In this document: positions 1-29,695 of the stretch, in pieces
Layout of the letters: the number at the start of each line of letters is the position of its first letter
Position numbering within the stretch: the first letter of the stretch is position 1
NCBI GenBank assembly: GCA_943735955.1
Contig: OX030958.1
Location: 1,448,493 to 1,512,492, forward strand
DNA length: 64,000 nucleotides
Direction of reading: 5' to 3'
DNA from: Piscicola geometra
Taxonomy: Eukaryota > Annelida > Clitellata > Hirudinida > Piscicolidae
Program-made: the position numbers and the translations under genes
Notes under the pieces: generated by a model
Databases searched by the model: none
Told to the model about the DNA's origin: nothing
What the model saw: the letters and a program-made list of their open reading frames with translations, nothing else

Positions 1-176
1 TAAAAAGTTGATTCCCGTTCCCGTCTTTTCCCGTTCCCGATTTGAAAGTTGATTCCCGTTCCCGTTCCCGTCCCGAAAACCTATTCCCGGTTCCCGACTT
101 TTCCCGTCTCGAAATTAATTTTCATTCCCGTTCCCGCGGGAGTCCCGGTCAGATCGGGTACCCGGTCCGACCTCTA
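1..176 (+). mobile_element. hAT element, 3' end (left part outside window)
   Basis: Repeated CCCGTTCCCG subterminal motifs end in GGTCCGACCTCTA at 164-176. The same arrangement closes the complete hAT copy at 45869-47444, whose terminal repeat is TAGAGGTCG(A/G)AC. The junction here runs straight into a TG array, and the target-site duplication would be GTGTGTAT (177-184). Its other copy lies outside the window. No coding capacity is visible in this fragment. Confidence 0.75.
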
Positions 177-570
<394 letters not shown>

Positions 571-576
571 GTTAAC

Positions 577-3500
577 ATTCAGCTGGTTGATTTCTTCCTT
601 CTGGTCAGCTTCGTTGTTGTTGCTGTTACGCCAACCACTCGACATGTTGCTGTGTTTGAAGCGAGAAAGTCTTGAATAACTTTATTTAGATTTGTACATC
701 TTTTATAAATAAATGCTCCTTTGATGCTCAGTACTAGTTCAAGTAAACTAGAAAGTATTTTTCTAAGAAGGCAACTTCATAGTGATGATGATGATGCTTG
801 CGGGACACAAACCTTTTCAAGTTCTCAAGCTCTGACGTCAGAGTGCTGTTCTCTCTGAAATGTAAACTCACGTTCGTTCTTCTCAACATTCACATTCGCA
901 TCAACGAAGACCTCACAAACGAAACATATGAAACAGTGGCAATGGGGGGGGAGTGGCATGGTGCAATGGGGGGAGTGGCATGGTGCAATGTGGGGAGTGG
1001 CATGGTGCAATGGGGGGGGGTGGCATGGTGCAATGGGGGGGGGTGGCATGGTGCAATTGGAGAGTGGCATGGTGCAATGGGGGGGGTGGCGTGGTGCAAT
1101 GGGGGGAGTGGCGTGGTGCAATGGGGGGAGTGGCGTGGTGCAATGGGGGGGTGGCGTGGTGCAATGGGGGGAGTGGCGTGGTGCAATGGGGGGAGTGGCG
1201 TGGTGTAATGGGGGGAGTGGCGTGGTGCAATGGGGGGAGTGGCGTGGTGCAATGGGGGGAGTGGCGTGGTGCAATGGGGGGAGTGGCGTGGTGCAATGGG
1301 GGGAGTGGCGTGGTGCAATGGGGGGAGTGGCGTGGTGTAATGGGGGGAGTGGCGTGGTGCAATGGGGGGAGTGGCGTGGTTCAATGGGGGGAGTGGCGTG
1401 GTGCAATGGGGGGAGTGGCGTGGTGCAATGGGGGGGTGGCGTGGTGCAATGGGGGGAGCGGCGTGGTGCAATGAGGGGAGTGGCGTGGTGCAATGGGGGG
1501 GGGGAGTGGCGTGGTGCAATGGGGGGAGTGGCGTGGTGCAATGGGGGGAGTGGCGTGGTGCAATGGGGTGAGTGGCATGGTGCAATGGGGGAGTGGCGTG
1601 GTGCAATGGGGGAGTGGCGTGGTGCAATGGGGGAGTGGCGTGGTGCAATGGGGGAGTGGCATGGTGCAATGGGGAAGTGGCGTGGTGCAATGGGGGGAGT
1701 GGCATGGTGCAATAGGGGAGTGGCGTGGTGCAATGGGGGAGTGGCGTGGTGCAATGGGGGAGTGGCATGGTGCAATGGGGGAGAGGCGTGGTGCAATGGG
1801 GGAGTGGCGTGGTGCCATGGGGGAGTGGCATGGTGCAATGGGGGGAGTGGCATGGTGCAATGGGGGAGTGGCGTGGTGCAATGGGGGGAGTGGCATGGTG
1901 CAATGGGGGGAGTGGCGTGGTGCAATGGGGGAGTGGCATGGTGCAATGGGGGAGTGGCGTGGTGCAATGGGGTGAGTGACATGGTGCAATGGGGGGAGTG
2001 GCATGGTGCAATGGGGGAGTGGCGTGGTGCAATGGGGGGAGTGGCATGGTGCAATGGGGGGAGTGACATGGTGCAATGGGGGAGTGACGTGGTGCAATGG
2101 GGGGAGTGGCGTGGTGCAATGGGGGGAGTGGCATGGTGCAATGGGGGGAGTGACATGGTGCAATGGGGGAGTGGCATGGTGCAATGGGGGAGTGGCATGG
2201 TGCAATGGGGGAGTGGCGTGGTGCAATGGGGGGGGGGGGGGGAGTGGTGCAATGGGGGAGTGGCGTGGTGCAATGGGGGGAGTGGCGTGGTGCAATGGGG
2301 GGGGGGGGGGAGTGGCGTGGTGCAATGGGGGGAGTGGCGTGGTGCAATGGGGGGGGGAGTGGCGTGGTGCAATGGGGGGAGTGGCGTGGTGCAATGGGGG
2401 GAGTGGCGTGGTGCAATGGGGTGAGTGGCATGGTGCAATGGGGGAGTGGCGTGGTGCAATGGGGGAGTGGCGTGGTGCAATGGGGGAGTGGCGTGATGCA
2501 ATGGGGGAGTGGCATGGTGCAATGGGGAAGTGGCGTGGTGCAATGGGGGGAGTGGCATGGTGCAATGGGGGGAGTGACATGGTGCAATGGGGGAGTGGCG
2601 TGGTGCAATGGGGGGAGTGGCATGGTGCAATGGGGGAGTGGCGTGGTGCAATGGGGGGAGTGGCGTGGTGCAATGGGGGAGTGACATGGTGCAATGGGGG
2701 AGTGGCATGGTGCAATGGGGGAGTGGCGTGGTGCAATGGGGGAGTGGCGTGGTGCAATGGGGGAGTGGCGTGGTGCAATGGGGGGAGTGGCATGGTGCAA
2801 TGGGGGAGTGGCATGGTGCAATGGGGGAGTGGCGTGGTGCAATGGGGGAGTGACATGGTGCAATGGGGGAGTGGCATGGTGCAATGGGGGAGTGGCGTGG
2901 TGCAATGGGGGAGTGGCGTGATGCAATGGGGGAGTGGCATGGTGCAATGGGGAAGTGGCGTGGTGCAATGGGGGGAGTGGCATGGTGCAATGGGCGGAGT
3001 GACATGGTGCAATGGGGGAGTGGCGTGGTGCAATGGGGGGAGTGGCATGGTGCAATGGGGGAGTGGCGTGGTGCAATGGGGGGAGTGGCGTGGTGCAATG
3101 GGGGAGTGGCATGGTGCAATGGGGGAGTGGCGTGGTGCAATGGGGGAGTGACATGGTGCAATGGGGGAGTGGCATGGTGCAATGGGGGAGTGGCGTGGTG
3201 CAATGGGGGAGTGGCGTGGTGCAATGGGGGAGTGGCGTGGTGCAATGGGGGGAGTGGCATGGTGCAATGGGGGGAGTGACATGGTGCAATGGGGGAGTGG
3301 CGTGGTGCATTGGGGGAGTGGCATGGTGCAATGGGGGAGTGGCGTGGTGCAATGGGGGGAGTGGCGTGGTGCAATGGGGGAGTGGCATGGTGCAATGGGG
3401 GAGTGGCGTGGTGCAATGGGGGGAGTGGCATGGTGCAATGGGGGGAGTGGCGTGGTGCAATGGGGGAGTGGCAAGGTGCATTGGGGGAGTGGCATGGTGC

Positions 3501-3773
3501 AATGGGGGGAGTGGCATGGTGCAATGGGGGGGGGGGGGGAGTGGCATGGTGCAATGGGGGGGGGGGGTGCTCACTTGGCGGTCTGCGAGAGGATCGACTC
3601 AGTCTTTTCAAGCTGCTTGATGATCGAGCCCATCTCCTCCAACCTGCCGTTCAACTCGCCCTTCAGATCCGCCAGTCTCTGCTCACTCTCCTGAGACTTC
3701 GCCTTGTACAGTCTGCATGCAAGTCATCATCACTATCATCATCATCACCATCATCATCACTATCATCATCCTC

Positions 3774-3805
<32 letters not shown>

Positions 3806-6800
3806 CACCTGGCAGCCTTCTTGAGGTTCTGGCGATCATCATTGGCAGCATTGCTGATGCGAGGGGGAGGAGGAGGATGGATGTTTGTTGCGTGCATCTT
3901 CTCGAGGCAGTTGATCCTTGAGGTGGCTCTGGTGGTGGCGTGGTGACGTGGTGGCGTGGTGACGTGGTGGCGTGGGAAGGGGAAGAGAGGAGAAAGGTGA
4001 AAGATGGTGAGTAGAAGAGGGAAGCGGGAAGATTTGGAAGTAAAGAAGAAGGAGAAGGAAGATGAAAGAGGGAGAAAGAAGAAGAAGAAAGAAGAAGAAG
4101 AAAGAAGAAGAAAGAGAAAGAAAGAGAAAGAAAGAAGAAGAAAGAAGAAGAAAGATGAAAGAGGGAAGAAGTGGAAGAAATAAGACGAAAGAGGAAGAAA
4201 GAAGAAGAAAGAAGAAGAAAGAGGGAGACAGCAGCAAAATTGAAAATATTCATAAGAATATTGATAATCTCCTATCACAACCTCAAAACGAACAGTTTAC
4301 ACACACTCATAGAAAAAACATCATTGACCCCATATCTAACTTTAAACCAACAACATCTGAAGATATATTACAAATCATTCATGCTACATGCACGAAGACA
4401 TCGCCCATTGATCCTTTTCCTCACCAAGTTATAAGACAATGTAGCTCAATATTGTCAAAAGCCATCTCACAGCTCGTCAACTTATCTTTCCAAGAAGGAT
4501 GTTTTCCATCTAATTTCAAAGCTGCCCAAATTACACCAATATTAAAGAAAGCCAACCTCGACACAACCAATCCAGCAAATTATCGACCTATTTCCAACCT
4601 GTCCACCATATCAAAAATTATGGAAAGGGCCGTATTAAAACAACTACAACCTCATATCACCTCCAATCCAAACTATCCCAGTCACCAATCAGCCTATAGA
4701 CCTTACCACTCTACAGAAACAGCCCTACTCCATCTAACTGACCACATTTTCAACGGATGCGACTAAAAAAATACCACCCTCTTCGCATCACTCGACCTAT
4801 CAGCAGCCTTCGACACCATCAGCCATTCCATCCTCATAAACAGACTTCATAAAGAATTTGGAGTTGATGGAACAGCTTTAAACTGGCTGTCATCTTATTT
4901 AGAAAATAGACATTATCAAGTTAAATTAGGTACACACATCTCATCACCAACCAATATACAACACGGCGTTCTTCAAGGCTCTGTTCTTGGACCGCTTCTT
5001 TTCATCACATACATCTCACCTATCTCAAATATAGTCAAACACTTCGATATAACCTACCATAAATATGCTGATGATATACAACTTCTTCAATTCATCACAC
5101 CTAATACATCCAACCAAGCTACTAGTAACCTCACATCTTGCATACAAACCATGGAAACTTGGTTCCTCAATAACTATCTCCAGTTCAACACCACTAAATC
5201 AGAAATAATAAAACTAGGCACCCCTTATCAATTAAATAGTTTAAACACAATATCATCTGTCAACATCAACTCAGATAAAATCCCCATCAATAACATTCTC
5301 AAAATACTGGGAGTCACCCTAGACAGCAAACTCACTTTCAAAAACCACATCACATCTATCATCCAATCATCACACTATCATCTCAAAGCAATCAAACACA
5401 TACGCCCATTCATTACTACTGATCTCTCCGCCTCACTTTCCCGATGTCTAATACTAAGCAGACTTGACTACTGTAACTCGCTATTATATAATATCACCAA
5501 TCAAGAAAGAAATCGTCTACAATCAGTTTTAAACAAGGCGGCTAGAATCACACTCAACTGTGATTACCCAGGCCATCACCTTGTTCAATCATCAAAGGAA
5601 AATCTTATAAAACTCCACTGGCTTCCTATAGATTTTCGAATATCCTTTAAAATAGCCATCAACACATTCAAAATTCTTCAAACTTCAAAACCGTCATATC
5701 TCAGCAAACTCATAACTAAAAAAACATCAAACAAACAACTGCGTTCATCTTCATCTCTTCTCCTCAACCAAGAATCCACTACAAACAACATCTCAAAAAG
5801 AGCTTTCCGTCACGCAGCTCCAACAACTTGGAATGCCCTTCCACCTGCACTTCGAAGCATCAACCAATTTTCGACTTTCAAAGCCAAACTGAAAACTCAT
5901 TACTTTAACTTAGCCTATCATTCTTAATAATTACTCCATGCTACTCTTTGCTTTCCTTTTCATAACATTACTATTATAATTACTTTTATTTCTTTATTGC
6001 ATTACGACGCAGTGAAAGCGCTTCAGTTGCGTGCCCGGGCGCTATAGAAAAATGACAATTATTATTATTATTAAAGAAGAAGAAAGAGGGAAGAAGTGGA
6101 AGAATAAGCGAAGAAGAGGAAAAAGGATCATATTAAGTAATCTAACACCACCAAGTTACGTAGTTAAGGAGGGAGTTCAAAGATTTTTAACAACTTAAAG
6201 TAATTGTTAATAATAACCCTAACCCTAAAGCTCCATCCCTTAACTATGGGACCCCATCCATTTGTTGGTGGTGTTAGATTATTTAATATGATCCAAAAAA
6301 ATAATAGAAATACACATCGTAAGCTATTGGACACCACCATCACACCACCACACCACCAAACCACCACACCACCACACCACCACACCACCAAACAACCACC
6401 AAACCACCACCACACCACCACACCACCAAACCACCACACCAGCACACCACCACACCACACCACCACATCATCACACCACCACACCACCACCACACCACCA
6501 CACAACCACCACACCATCCACCACACCACCACACCACACCACCACACCACCACATCACCACATCACCACACCACCACACCACCACAACACCACACCACCA
6601 CATCACACCACCACACCACCACACCACCAACACACCACTACACCACACCACCACACCACCACACCACCACCACACCACCACACACACCACCACACCGCCA
6701 CACCACACCACCACACCACCACACACACCACCACACCACCACACCACCACACCACCACACACACCACTACACCACCACACCACCACCACACCACCACACT

Positions 6801-9800
6801 ACACCACCACACCACCACACCACACCACCACACCACCACACCACCACCACACCACCACACACACCACCACACCGCCACACCACACCACCACACCACCACA
6901 CACACCACCACACCACCACACCACCACACCACCACACACACCACTACACCACCACACACACCACCACACCACCACACCACCACACCACCACCACACCACC
7001 ACACTACACCACCACACCACCACACCACTACACCACCACACCACACCACCACACCACCACCACACCACCACACTACACCACCACACCACACCACTACACC
7101 ACCACACCACCACACCACACCATCACACCACCACACTACCACACTACACCACCACACCACCACACTACACCACCACACCACCACACTACACCACCACACC
7201 ACCACACCACCACCACACTACCACACTACACCATCACACCACCCCACTACACCACACCACCACACCACCACACCACCACCACACCACCACACCACCACCA
7301 CACCACCACACTACACCACCACACCACCACACCACACCACCACACCACCACACCACCACACCACACCACCACACCACCACACCACCACACCACCACACCA
7401 CACCACCACACCACCACCACACCACCACACCACACCACCACACCACCACACCACCACCACACTACACCACCACACCACCACACCACATCACCACACCAGC
7501 ACACCACCACACCACCACACCACACCACCACACCACCACACCACCACACCACACCACACCACCACCACACCACCACACCACCACCACACCACACCACCAC
7601 ACTACACCACCACACTACACCACCACACCACCACCACACCACCACACCACCACCACACCACACCACCACACCACACCACCACACCACCACATCACCACAC
7701 CACCACACCACCACATCAGCACACCACACCACCACATCACCACACCACCACACCACCACACCACCTCACCACACCACCACACCACCACACCACCACACCA
7801 CCACACCACCACATCAGCACACCACACCACCACACTACCACACCACCACACCACAGCAGGCTTGCACACCTGTTCAGGTCTGACTCCTTGTAGGAGAGTT
7901 GACGTTGCAGATGGCCTTTGGACTCCTTCAGTGAGTCGATCAAGCCCTTTTGCGACTGACACTCGTCCTGTGAAGTTGTTGTTGTGGGTGTTGATGTTGG
8001 TAAGGGAAGAGCTGGTGTTGTTAGTGGGGTTTAGTTGTTGGTTGTTTCGTTAATGGTGGTATAGTTGATGATGTTGTTGTTGATAGTAATGGGTTAGATG
8101 TTGAAGTTGTTGTTGGTGAATAAGCTGATGTAACTGTTTTGTTCTAGTTATTATCATTATTTTGTTTTTTTATAAGAAACTGAGGCTGCTTGAGAGAAGA
8201 ACCTTGGTCTTTTGGAGTTGTGTCTTGAGGCATGCGTTGGTGTCTTCACAGTCCGATAGCTGTTTCTTCAACTTCTGAATCAATTGTAAAGTTTTAAATG
8301 AAAAACTTCTATGCCACTCTATAAAGCTTGAAATACTCATCCATTCACCTTCATCCCTCCATCAACATCCTCCTTTTCATCCACTCCTCCATCTACCTCT
8401 CCATCATTCCCTTCAACCACTCTTACCTCCACCCTTTTATCTCCTTCATCCACCTCAATCAACCTCCCCCATCCACTTATAGCCCTCTATCCACCTCAAT
8501 TCACTCATCCATCCATATCCTACCTTCTTTCCATCTCTATTCTTCCATCCACCCTTCTATCTCTCCCTTCACCTCCATCCTTCCACCTCCACCCCTCCAC
8601 TTCCACCCCTCCACCTCCACCCCTCCACCTCCACCCCTCCACTCACCTGAACTTCCAAATGCACTACATCCACCTCTCTTCCACTCCTGCCATTCCACAC
8701 AACGCCATCACTCTGCCTGTCAATCAACTTGTTAAGCCCCGCCTCCACGCACACCACCACATGATGCAGTTTTGCCATGTCATTGCTGAGATGACACGTG
8801 ACACTTTCCAGTTCTGCAATCTGTTCGGTTGTCACCTTCTCCAGGCAAGACTGCGTGGTTGTGTTGTCGTTGTTGCATTTCCGTTGTTGGTTGTAGCCGT
8901 GGTTGCTGCTGCTATTTCGATTGTTTTTTATTGTAGTTGTAGTAGAAGTTGTGGTAGGTGAGGAATACTATGATGCACTCGCAAACCACCAACCACTAAA
9001 AATAGATCGTTAATGTAGAAGCAACTTAAACTTTACTTCATCACCATCATCACCATCATCATCATAATCACCATCACCATCACCATCATCATCACCATCA
9101 CCATCATCATCATCATCACCATCCTCATCATCATCACCATCATCATCAAACGGGCGCACTTAAGCGGTTCCCTTTACTTTACTCCAGTTTTTTGTACTAT
9201 CTTTCTTTTTTTTTTCCTCCTTCATTCCTCCTTTTCTCCACTTCTCCTCCTTTCCCCCTCCCCCTCACTCGCACCTCACTCATCCCTCACTCACCCCTCA
9301 CCTTCCTCAACTGCAGCAGCAGACAGTCAAAGGCCTCCAGCTTCACCTTCACTTCCTGCACGAATGCCGGCCAGTCCCTCAGCTCTGCAGACGCCATCAG
9401 TTGCCTGTGTGTCGTCAGTGTATGCTTGCATGTATGTGTGTGTGTCGTCAGTGTATGCTTGCATGTACGTGTGTGTGTCGTCAGTGTATGCTTGCATGTA
9501 TGTATGTGTGTCGTCAGCGTATGCTTGCATGTATGTATGTGTGTCGTCAGTGTATGCTTGCATGTATGTATGTGTGTCGTCAGTGTATGCTTGCATGGAT
9601 GTATGTGTGTCGTCAGTATATGCTTGCATAAATGTGTGTGTGTCGTCAGTGTATGCTTGCATGGATGTATGTGTGTCGTCAGTGTATGCTTGCATGTATG
9701 TATGTGTGTCGTCAGCGTATGCTTGCATGGATGTATGTGTGTCGTCAGTATATGCTTGCATAAATGTGTGTGTGTCGTCAGTGTATGCTTGCATGTATGT

Positions 9801-11029
9801 ATGTGTGTCGTCAGTGTATGCTTGCATGTATTTATGTGTGTCGTCAGTGTATGCTTGCATAAATGTGTGTGTGTCGTCAGTGTATGCTTGCATGTATTTA
9901 TGTGTGTCGTCAGTGTATGCTTGCATAAATGTGTGTGTGTCGTCAGTGTATGCTTGCATGTATTTATGTGTGTCGTCAGTGTATGCTTGCATGTATGTGT
10001 GTGTGTCGTCAGTGTATGCTTGCATAAATGTGTGTGTGTCGTCAGTGTATGCTTGCATGTATGTGTGTGTGTCGTCAGTGTATGCTTGCATGTATGTGTG
10101 TGTGTCGTCAGTGTATGCTTGCATGTATGTGTGTGTGTCGTCAGTGCAGATACGTGCCTAACAGAAGCAAGTTCAGTTTATTATGGAGAACTTGTTTGGA
10201 CTGTGGTGCACACGACAAAGATGGGTTGATTAATTTATTTAAATATTAATTTTGTCAATTTCTTTTTTTCTCTTATTCTCCAGAGGGCGATAACGACGCC
10301 GACAGATAAGAGTGCAAGCTGACCCTTTCTTCTCGAGAGCGGAGCAGAGCACTTCGATGTTGTTCAGCACCTGGTTGTTCTTGCACTCGATGTCTCGCAG
10401 TTTCTGCTCGTACACCTTCAGAGACTTCTCCTTCTGCAGCAGTTGCTTCATGCGGCCATCAAAGTTCTGCTGGAGGTTTAGTACCTTTTACACATTAAAA
10501 AAACAATTAATTAAATAAAACACGATTATTATGACTTCTCAATAAAAGCGTCGATCCATATTACCACTGGTCCCTACAAACCTCCTTCCTAGGACTGCCT
10601 CTGCTGCTCCTGCCTTCATCACACTTCTCATCTTTCTGCTCCTGCATCTGCTTCTGTCTCTGCAGCTGCTGATGGTGTTGTTTCTGTCTGTTTATCACGT
10701 CATAGATCCTTGAGTTTCTGTCTTCCGAGACAGATCGTAAGTTGTATGGCTGTGGAAGAAATGTTACTTTATGATCATATCCATGTATTCAGCCTTTTTA
10801 GAAATAATTAAAAAGTCTAAAATATAATCTTTCACAGAAAAATGTAGATAAACTTAAATAATAGCTAATGCTTATTCCATCACAAACACCATTGCAAACA
10901 AACGGCACATCTCACGGGCTTTTTGGGTCTGTCGACATGCACATGCAACGGAGTGGTGTCTGTGAGATGGACGCTGAAGGGTGCTTTCTTTGGATTTCCT
11001 TGCCTCAGCTTGATTGGTGATCTGCTAGT
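577..11029 (-). CDS. ODF2: ODF2/cenexin-like centriolar coiled-coil protein (3' end outside window)
   Basis: Inferred minus-strand coding exons, in transcript order: 11029-10916, 10749-10582, 10484-10324, 9404-9302, 8850-8761, 8274-8203, 7967-7870, 3916-3809, 3712-3575 and 649-577. Reading phases agree across all junctions, giving 375 codons before the window ends. The first visible exon encodes TTPLHVHVDRPKKP, like the PLHVHV signature at the N-terminus of cenexin. Later exons are glutamine- and lysine-rich coiled coil. SKGHLQRQLSYKESDLNR and NLKKAARLYKAKSQES resemble the central ODF2 coiled coil. The family builds sperm-tail outer dense fibres and the distal and subdistal appendages of the mother centriole. 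The start codon is uncertain: an ATG directly before a donor at about 11137 could be a tiny first exon. The 8850-8761 exon could end 3 bases further on. Other long coiled-coil centrosomal proteins are the main alternative. Confidence 0.72.
928..3565. repeat. 2.6 kb minisatellite, ~22-bp unit ATGGGGGGAGTGGCGTGGTGCA
   Basis: More than 100 units of 21-23 bp. Variation lies mainly in the G-run length and in GGCGTGG/GGCATGG/GACATGG. The plus strand is strongly G-rich. The unit often lacks stop codons, so long spurious reading frames appear on both strands. The array fills the ODF2 intron between exons 3712-3575 and 649-577 and starts about 10 bases from the 3575 donor. Confidence 0.97.
3722..3812. 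repeat. (ATC)n trinucleotide repeat
   Basis: ATC/ACC triplets between two ODF2 exons. The intron is only about 96 bp and is almost wholly this repeat. Confidence 0.9.
3985..4235. repeat. GAA/GAAA purine tract
   Basis: Irregular AGAAGAAAGAAG purine repeat in an ODF2 intron. The same sequence type resumes at 6076-6125, after a LINE, so the LINE landed inside the tract. Confidence 0.9.
4236..6075 (+). mobile_element. 5'-truncated L2/CR1-type LINE, reverse transcriptase with one in-frame stop
   Basis: A single frame runs to the stop at 5925-5927, interrupted only by TAA at 4764-4766. Visible RT blocks are ANYRPISNLS, QSAYRPYHSTETALL, LFASLDLSAAFDTI, GVLQGSVLGPLLF and YADDIQLL, followed by the usual C-terminal region with LDYCNSLLYN and HWLPIDFRISFKI. 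The endonuclease is missing, so the copy is 5'-truncated. The 3' UTR ends in a GCGCTTCAGTTGCGTGCC...GGCGC hairpin and an (ATT)n tail. The clade is inferred from RT motifs. It sits in an ODF2 intron in the opposite orientation to the gene. Confidence 0.9.
6125..6294. mobile_element. 170-bp palindromic MITE with ~30-bp terminal inverted repeats
   Basis: The left arm 6125-6154 (GGATCATATTAAGTAATCTA...) and right arm 6265-6294 are inverted copies with one mismatch. An inner inverted pair involves GTTAAGGAGGGA and TCCCTTAAC. The interior holds two CCCTAA telomere-type hexamers (about 6214-6225). No coding capacity. The flanks are A-runs, so the target duplication cannot be defined. Confidence 0.8.
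6333..7856. repeat. 1.5 kb CCACCACA/CCACAC minisatellite
   Basis: CAC-rich array of 8-11-bp units in an ODF2 intron, ending about 14 bases before the exon boundary at 7870. It contains almost no G on the plus strand and produces long spurious reading frames. Confidence 0.96.
8330..8650. repeat. CATCCA/CCTCCA-rich simple sequence
   Basis: Pyrimidine-rich degenerate repeat with ATCCA and CACCTCCA words in the ODF2 intron between exons 8850-8761 and 8274-8203. Confidence 0.75.
9038..9150. repeat. (ATC/ACC)n trinucleotide repeat
   Basis: CATCATCACCATCACC repeat in the ODF2 intron upstream of exon 8850-8761. A pyrimidine-rich stretch (9200-9300) follows. Confidence 0.9.
9405..10148. repeat. Minisatellite, ~30-32-bp unit with GTCGTCAGTGTATGCTTGCA
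   Basis: About 24 units differing in the TGTATGTATG/TAAATGTGTG segment and in single bases, with some higher-order alternation of variants at 9590-9960. On the minus strand the final unit supplies the acceptor AG (9406-9405) of ODF2 exon 9404-9302, so the array touches the exon. Confidence 0.96.
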
Positions 11030-11591
11030 CTGCAGCTTTGTCGATCAAGAAAATCGCAATTATATTTATTTAAATAAATGGTTGATTCGAAATTTGAAGA
11101 ATCTTTTCAAACAAATAAATATTAAAAACTACTCAACTCACCATTACGATTTACCTTTCGGTTGCTAAGCAAGCATTTAAAGAAGGATGCACGAAAAGCT
11201 TTAGAACATTTACGATTATTTTATTCATTAAATAAGTCTTGGTTCATTTCACAAATGTTTATTCCATTTTAAATGGCATTTAATATATCATATGATACAT
11301 AAGTTTTTCGAAGAACAAAAACACGATCTTGAAAACAACTTAGATCCAAAACCCTATTTAAATGATATTTAAATAGACAGTATAAGACAAACATCAACCA
11401 AACAAGAGACGATTGACAAATAAATAAATCTTTAAAAATACCTATTTAATAGGTTAATAATTAATGAAATAATAATATAAAAGATTATAATAAAACACCT
11501 AAAAAATACTGTAAATTTGTAATCATTAAAAAAACAGTAATAATGCTAAGAATATAAAAATAGTGAAAACGATGATGACGAAGATGGTGAC
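11030..11591. other. Spacer between ODF2 5' region and GLYR1 stop
   Basis: AT-rich sequence between two genes on the same strand. The probable ODF2 5' UTR or first exon lies here (candidate ATG plus donor near 11137). No other gene is visible. Confidence 0.5.
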
Positions 11592-23068
<11,477 letters not shown>

Positions 23069-23612
23069 TTCACAAGTGACGCCGCTCCAGCTTTCGATAA
23101 AGTATTTTGAAATGAATCCTGATAAGGAGATGCTAACAATTAATTTTCTTAAATATCATATTTTTTATAAGAATTTTGTTGTAAATCTTATATTTTAAAA
23201 ATACTATATTTTAAGATACTTTTTAAAATAGTTAACATTAATTTTTTTTAAATAAATTTCACTTATTAAGATTGATGCGATAACCATTATTAAGTTGATA
23301 AGATCATATTTAAAAATAAATACTTTAATTATTTAGAATTATGCTCGAAACAATTTCTAATGATGGAAACCACTTTCCCAGTGATACTATTCCATGATAT
23401 CTATAATTATAGGCCATAAAGACATCTAAACAAGACAAAAATGCTATCAAAATTCTATTTTTTCTTTTGTGATGGTCAATTTTCTACTATTGAACAGACA
23501 TGCCTCAGAATGCAAAATAACATGGAAAATATTATTTTTTCTAAAATGGCGGTTTCTTAGTTTTCTACGTTCAATTTTAGTTCTTTTATTTGGCCTAGAA
23601 GTAGTAATTTAA
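23069..23612. promoter_or_regulatory. Shared intergenic region between divergent GLYR1 and ubinuclein
   Basis: The two start codons are 544 bp apart and point away from each other. The interval is AT-rich without a recognisable coding exon. A bidirectional promoter is inferred from position only. Confidence 0.55.
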
Positions 23613-28995
<5,383 letters not shown>

Positions 28996-28997
28996 AG

Positions 28998-29037
28998 TGT
29001 TTGAAAATAATTTCGTCAACGAAATTATTTTCAAACA
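28998..29037. other. Perfect 19-bp-stem hairpin in ubinuclein 3' UTR
   Basis: Arms TTTGAAAATAATTTCGT and its exact reverse complement surround a two-base CA loop, three bases past the ubinuclein stop. It could be an RNA structure in the 3' UTR or a transcription-end feature. Confidence 0.85.
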
Positions 29038-29272
29038 TGTTTTAATGTGGATTTTTAATAGCTGCTAAGCTTTTGCACTTTCATTTCATATAATATATTT
29101 TCTTTTTTTTAAATCTATTCCATTTCTGTGTTTTACTTATTTAATATGGAGATAGTAGTTTCTGTAAAGTAGTGCATTGTAATTCAAACTTATTTCTTTT
29201 AACAATTTATTTAAAAATTTTGATGTAAACATTAAAAAAGTTATTTAAATAAATAAATGTGAATTAATGTCT

Positions 29273-29695
29273 TTAATAGTCCTTCCTCCCACGAAACCTT
29301 GTCCTCATGTCCAACTTGAAAGTGACAATATATGAAGTAAGGGCTTAGTTGAACAGTTATGAGTTTTAAAAGTATCTACCAGTGATCGCTTGCATTCAAA
29401 AAACGTATTTCTGAGCGGCTCGCACTCGGGAACCATGTTGTTTTTCAGGCAGTCCCTTGCACTGGTGCCACTCTGGAGGAATGGAATTGGTGAGAGGCAA
29501 TACTTCTATCCAGTGAACTCATCTTCCCGATTAGGCATGCATGAATAATAATGAAAATCGACATTAAAACCATTAAAAAAACTTAATTAAAACCTTGACA
29601 CAGTCTGTGTTGACGAGACAGGCCTTGAAGTCTTCCCTTATCCTGTCACAAGGTCTCTTCTCCTTGAGACTCTCTTCGTCATAGTACTTTGGCAT
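29273..29695 (-). CDS. COA5: COA5 / PET191 cytochrome c oxidase assembly factor
   Basis: Three small exons: 29695-29594, 29472-29380 and 29314-29273, all phase 0, 78 codons plus stop. The N-terminus MPKYYDEE matches the family's MPKYY start and the C-terminus RTRFRGRKDY is the typical ending. Cysteines form twin CX9C motifs (CDRIREDFKAC and CEPLRNTFFEC), the hallmark of Mia40-oxidised intermembrane-space proteins. Human COA5 has 74 residues. The role is an early step in complex IV assembly. The gene converges on ubinuclein with 277 bp between stop codons. Confidence 0.93.

Noticed and set aside
928..3565. CRISPR array
   Set aside because: Units are contiguous and lack unique spacers, and the locus is eukaryotic.
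825..3611. Very long His/Pro/Leu- or Gly/Val/Trp-rich reading frames across the 22-bp minisatellite
   Set aside because: They are frame-open by repeat composition on both strands at once and lie in an ODF2 intron. No splice or homology support.
6204..7883. 559-codon His/Thr/Pro frame
   Set aside because: Pure CCACCACA array. Composition artefact within an intron.
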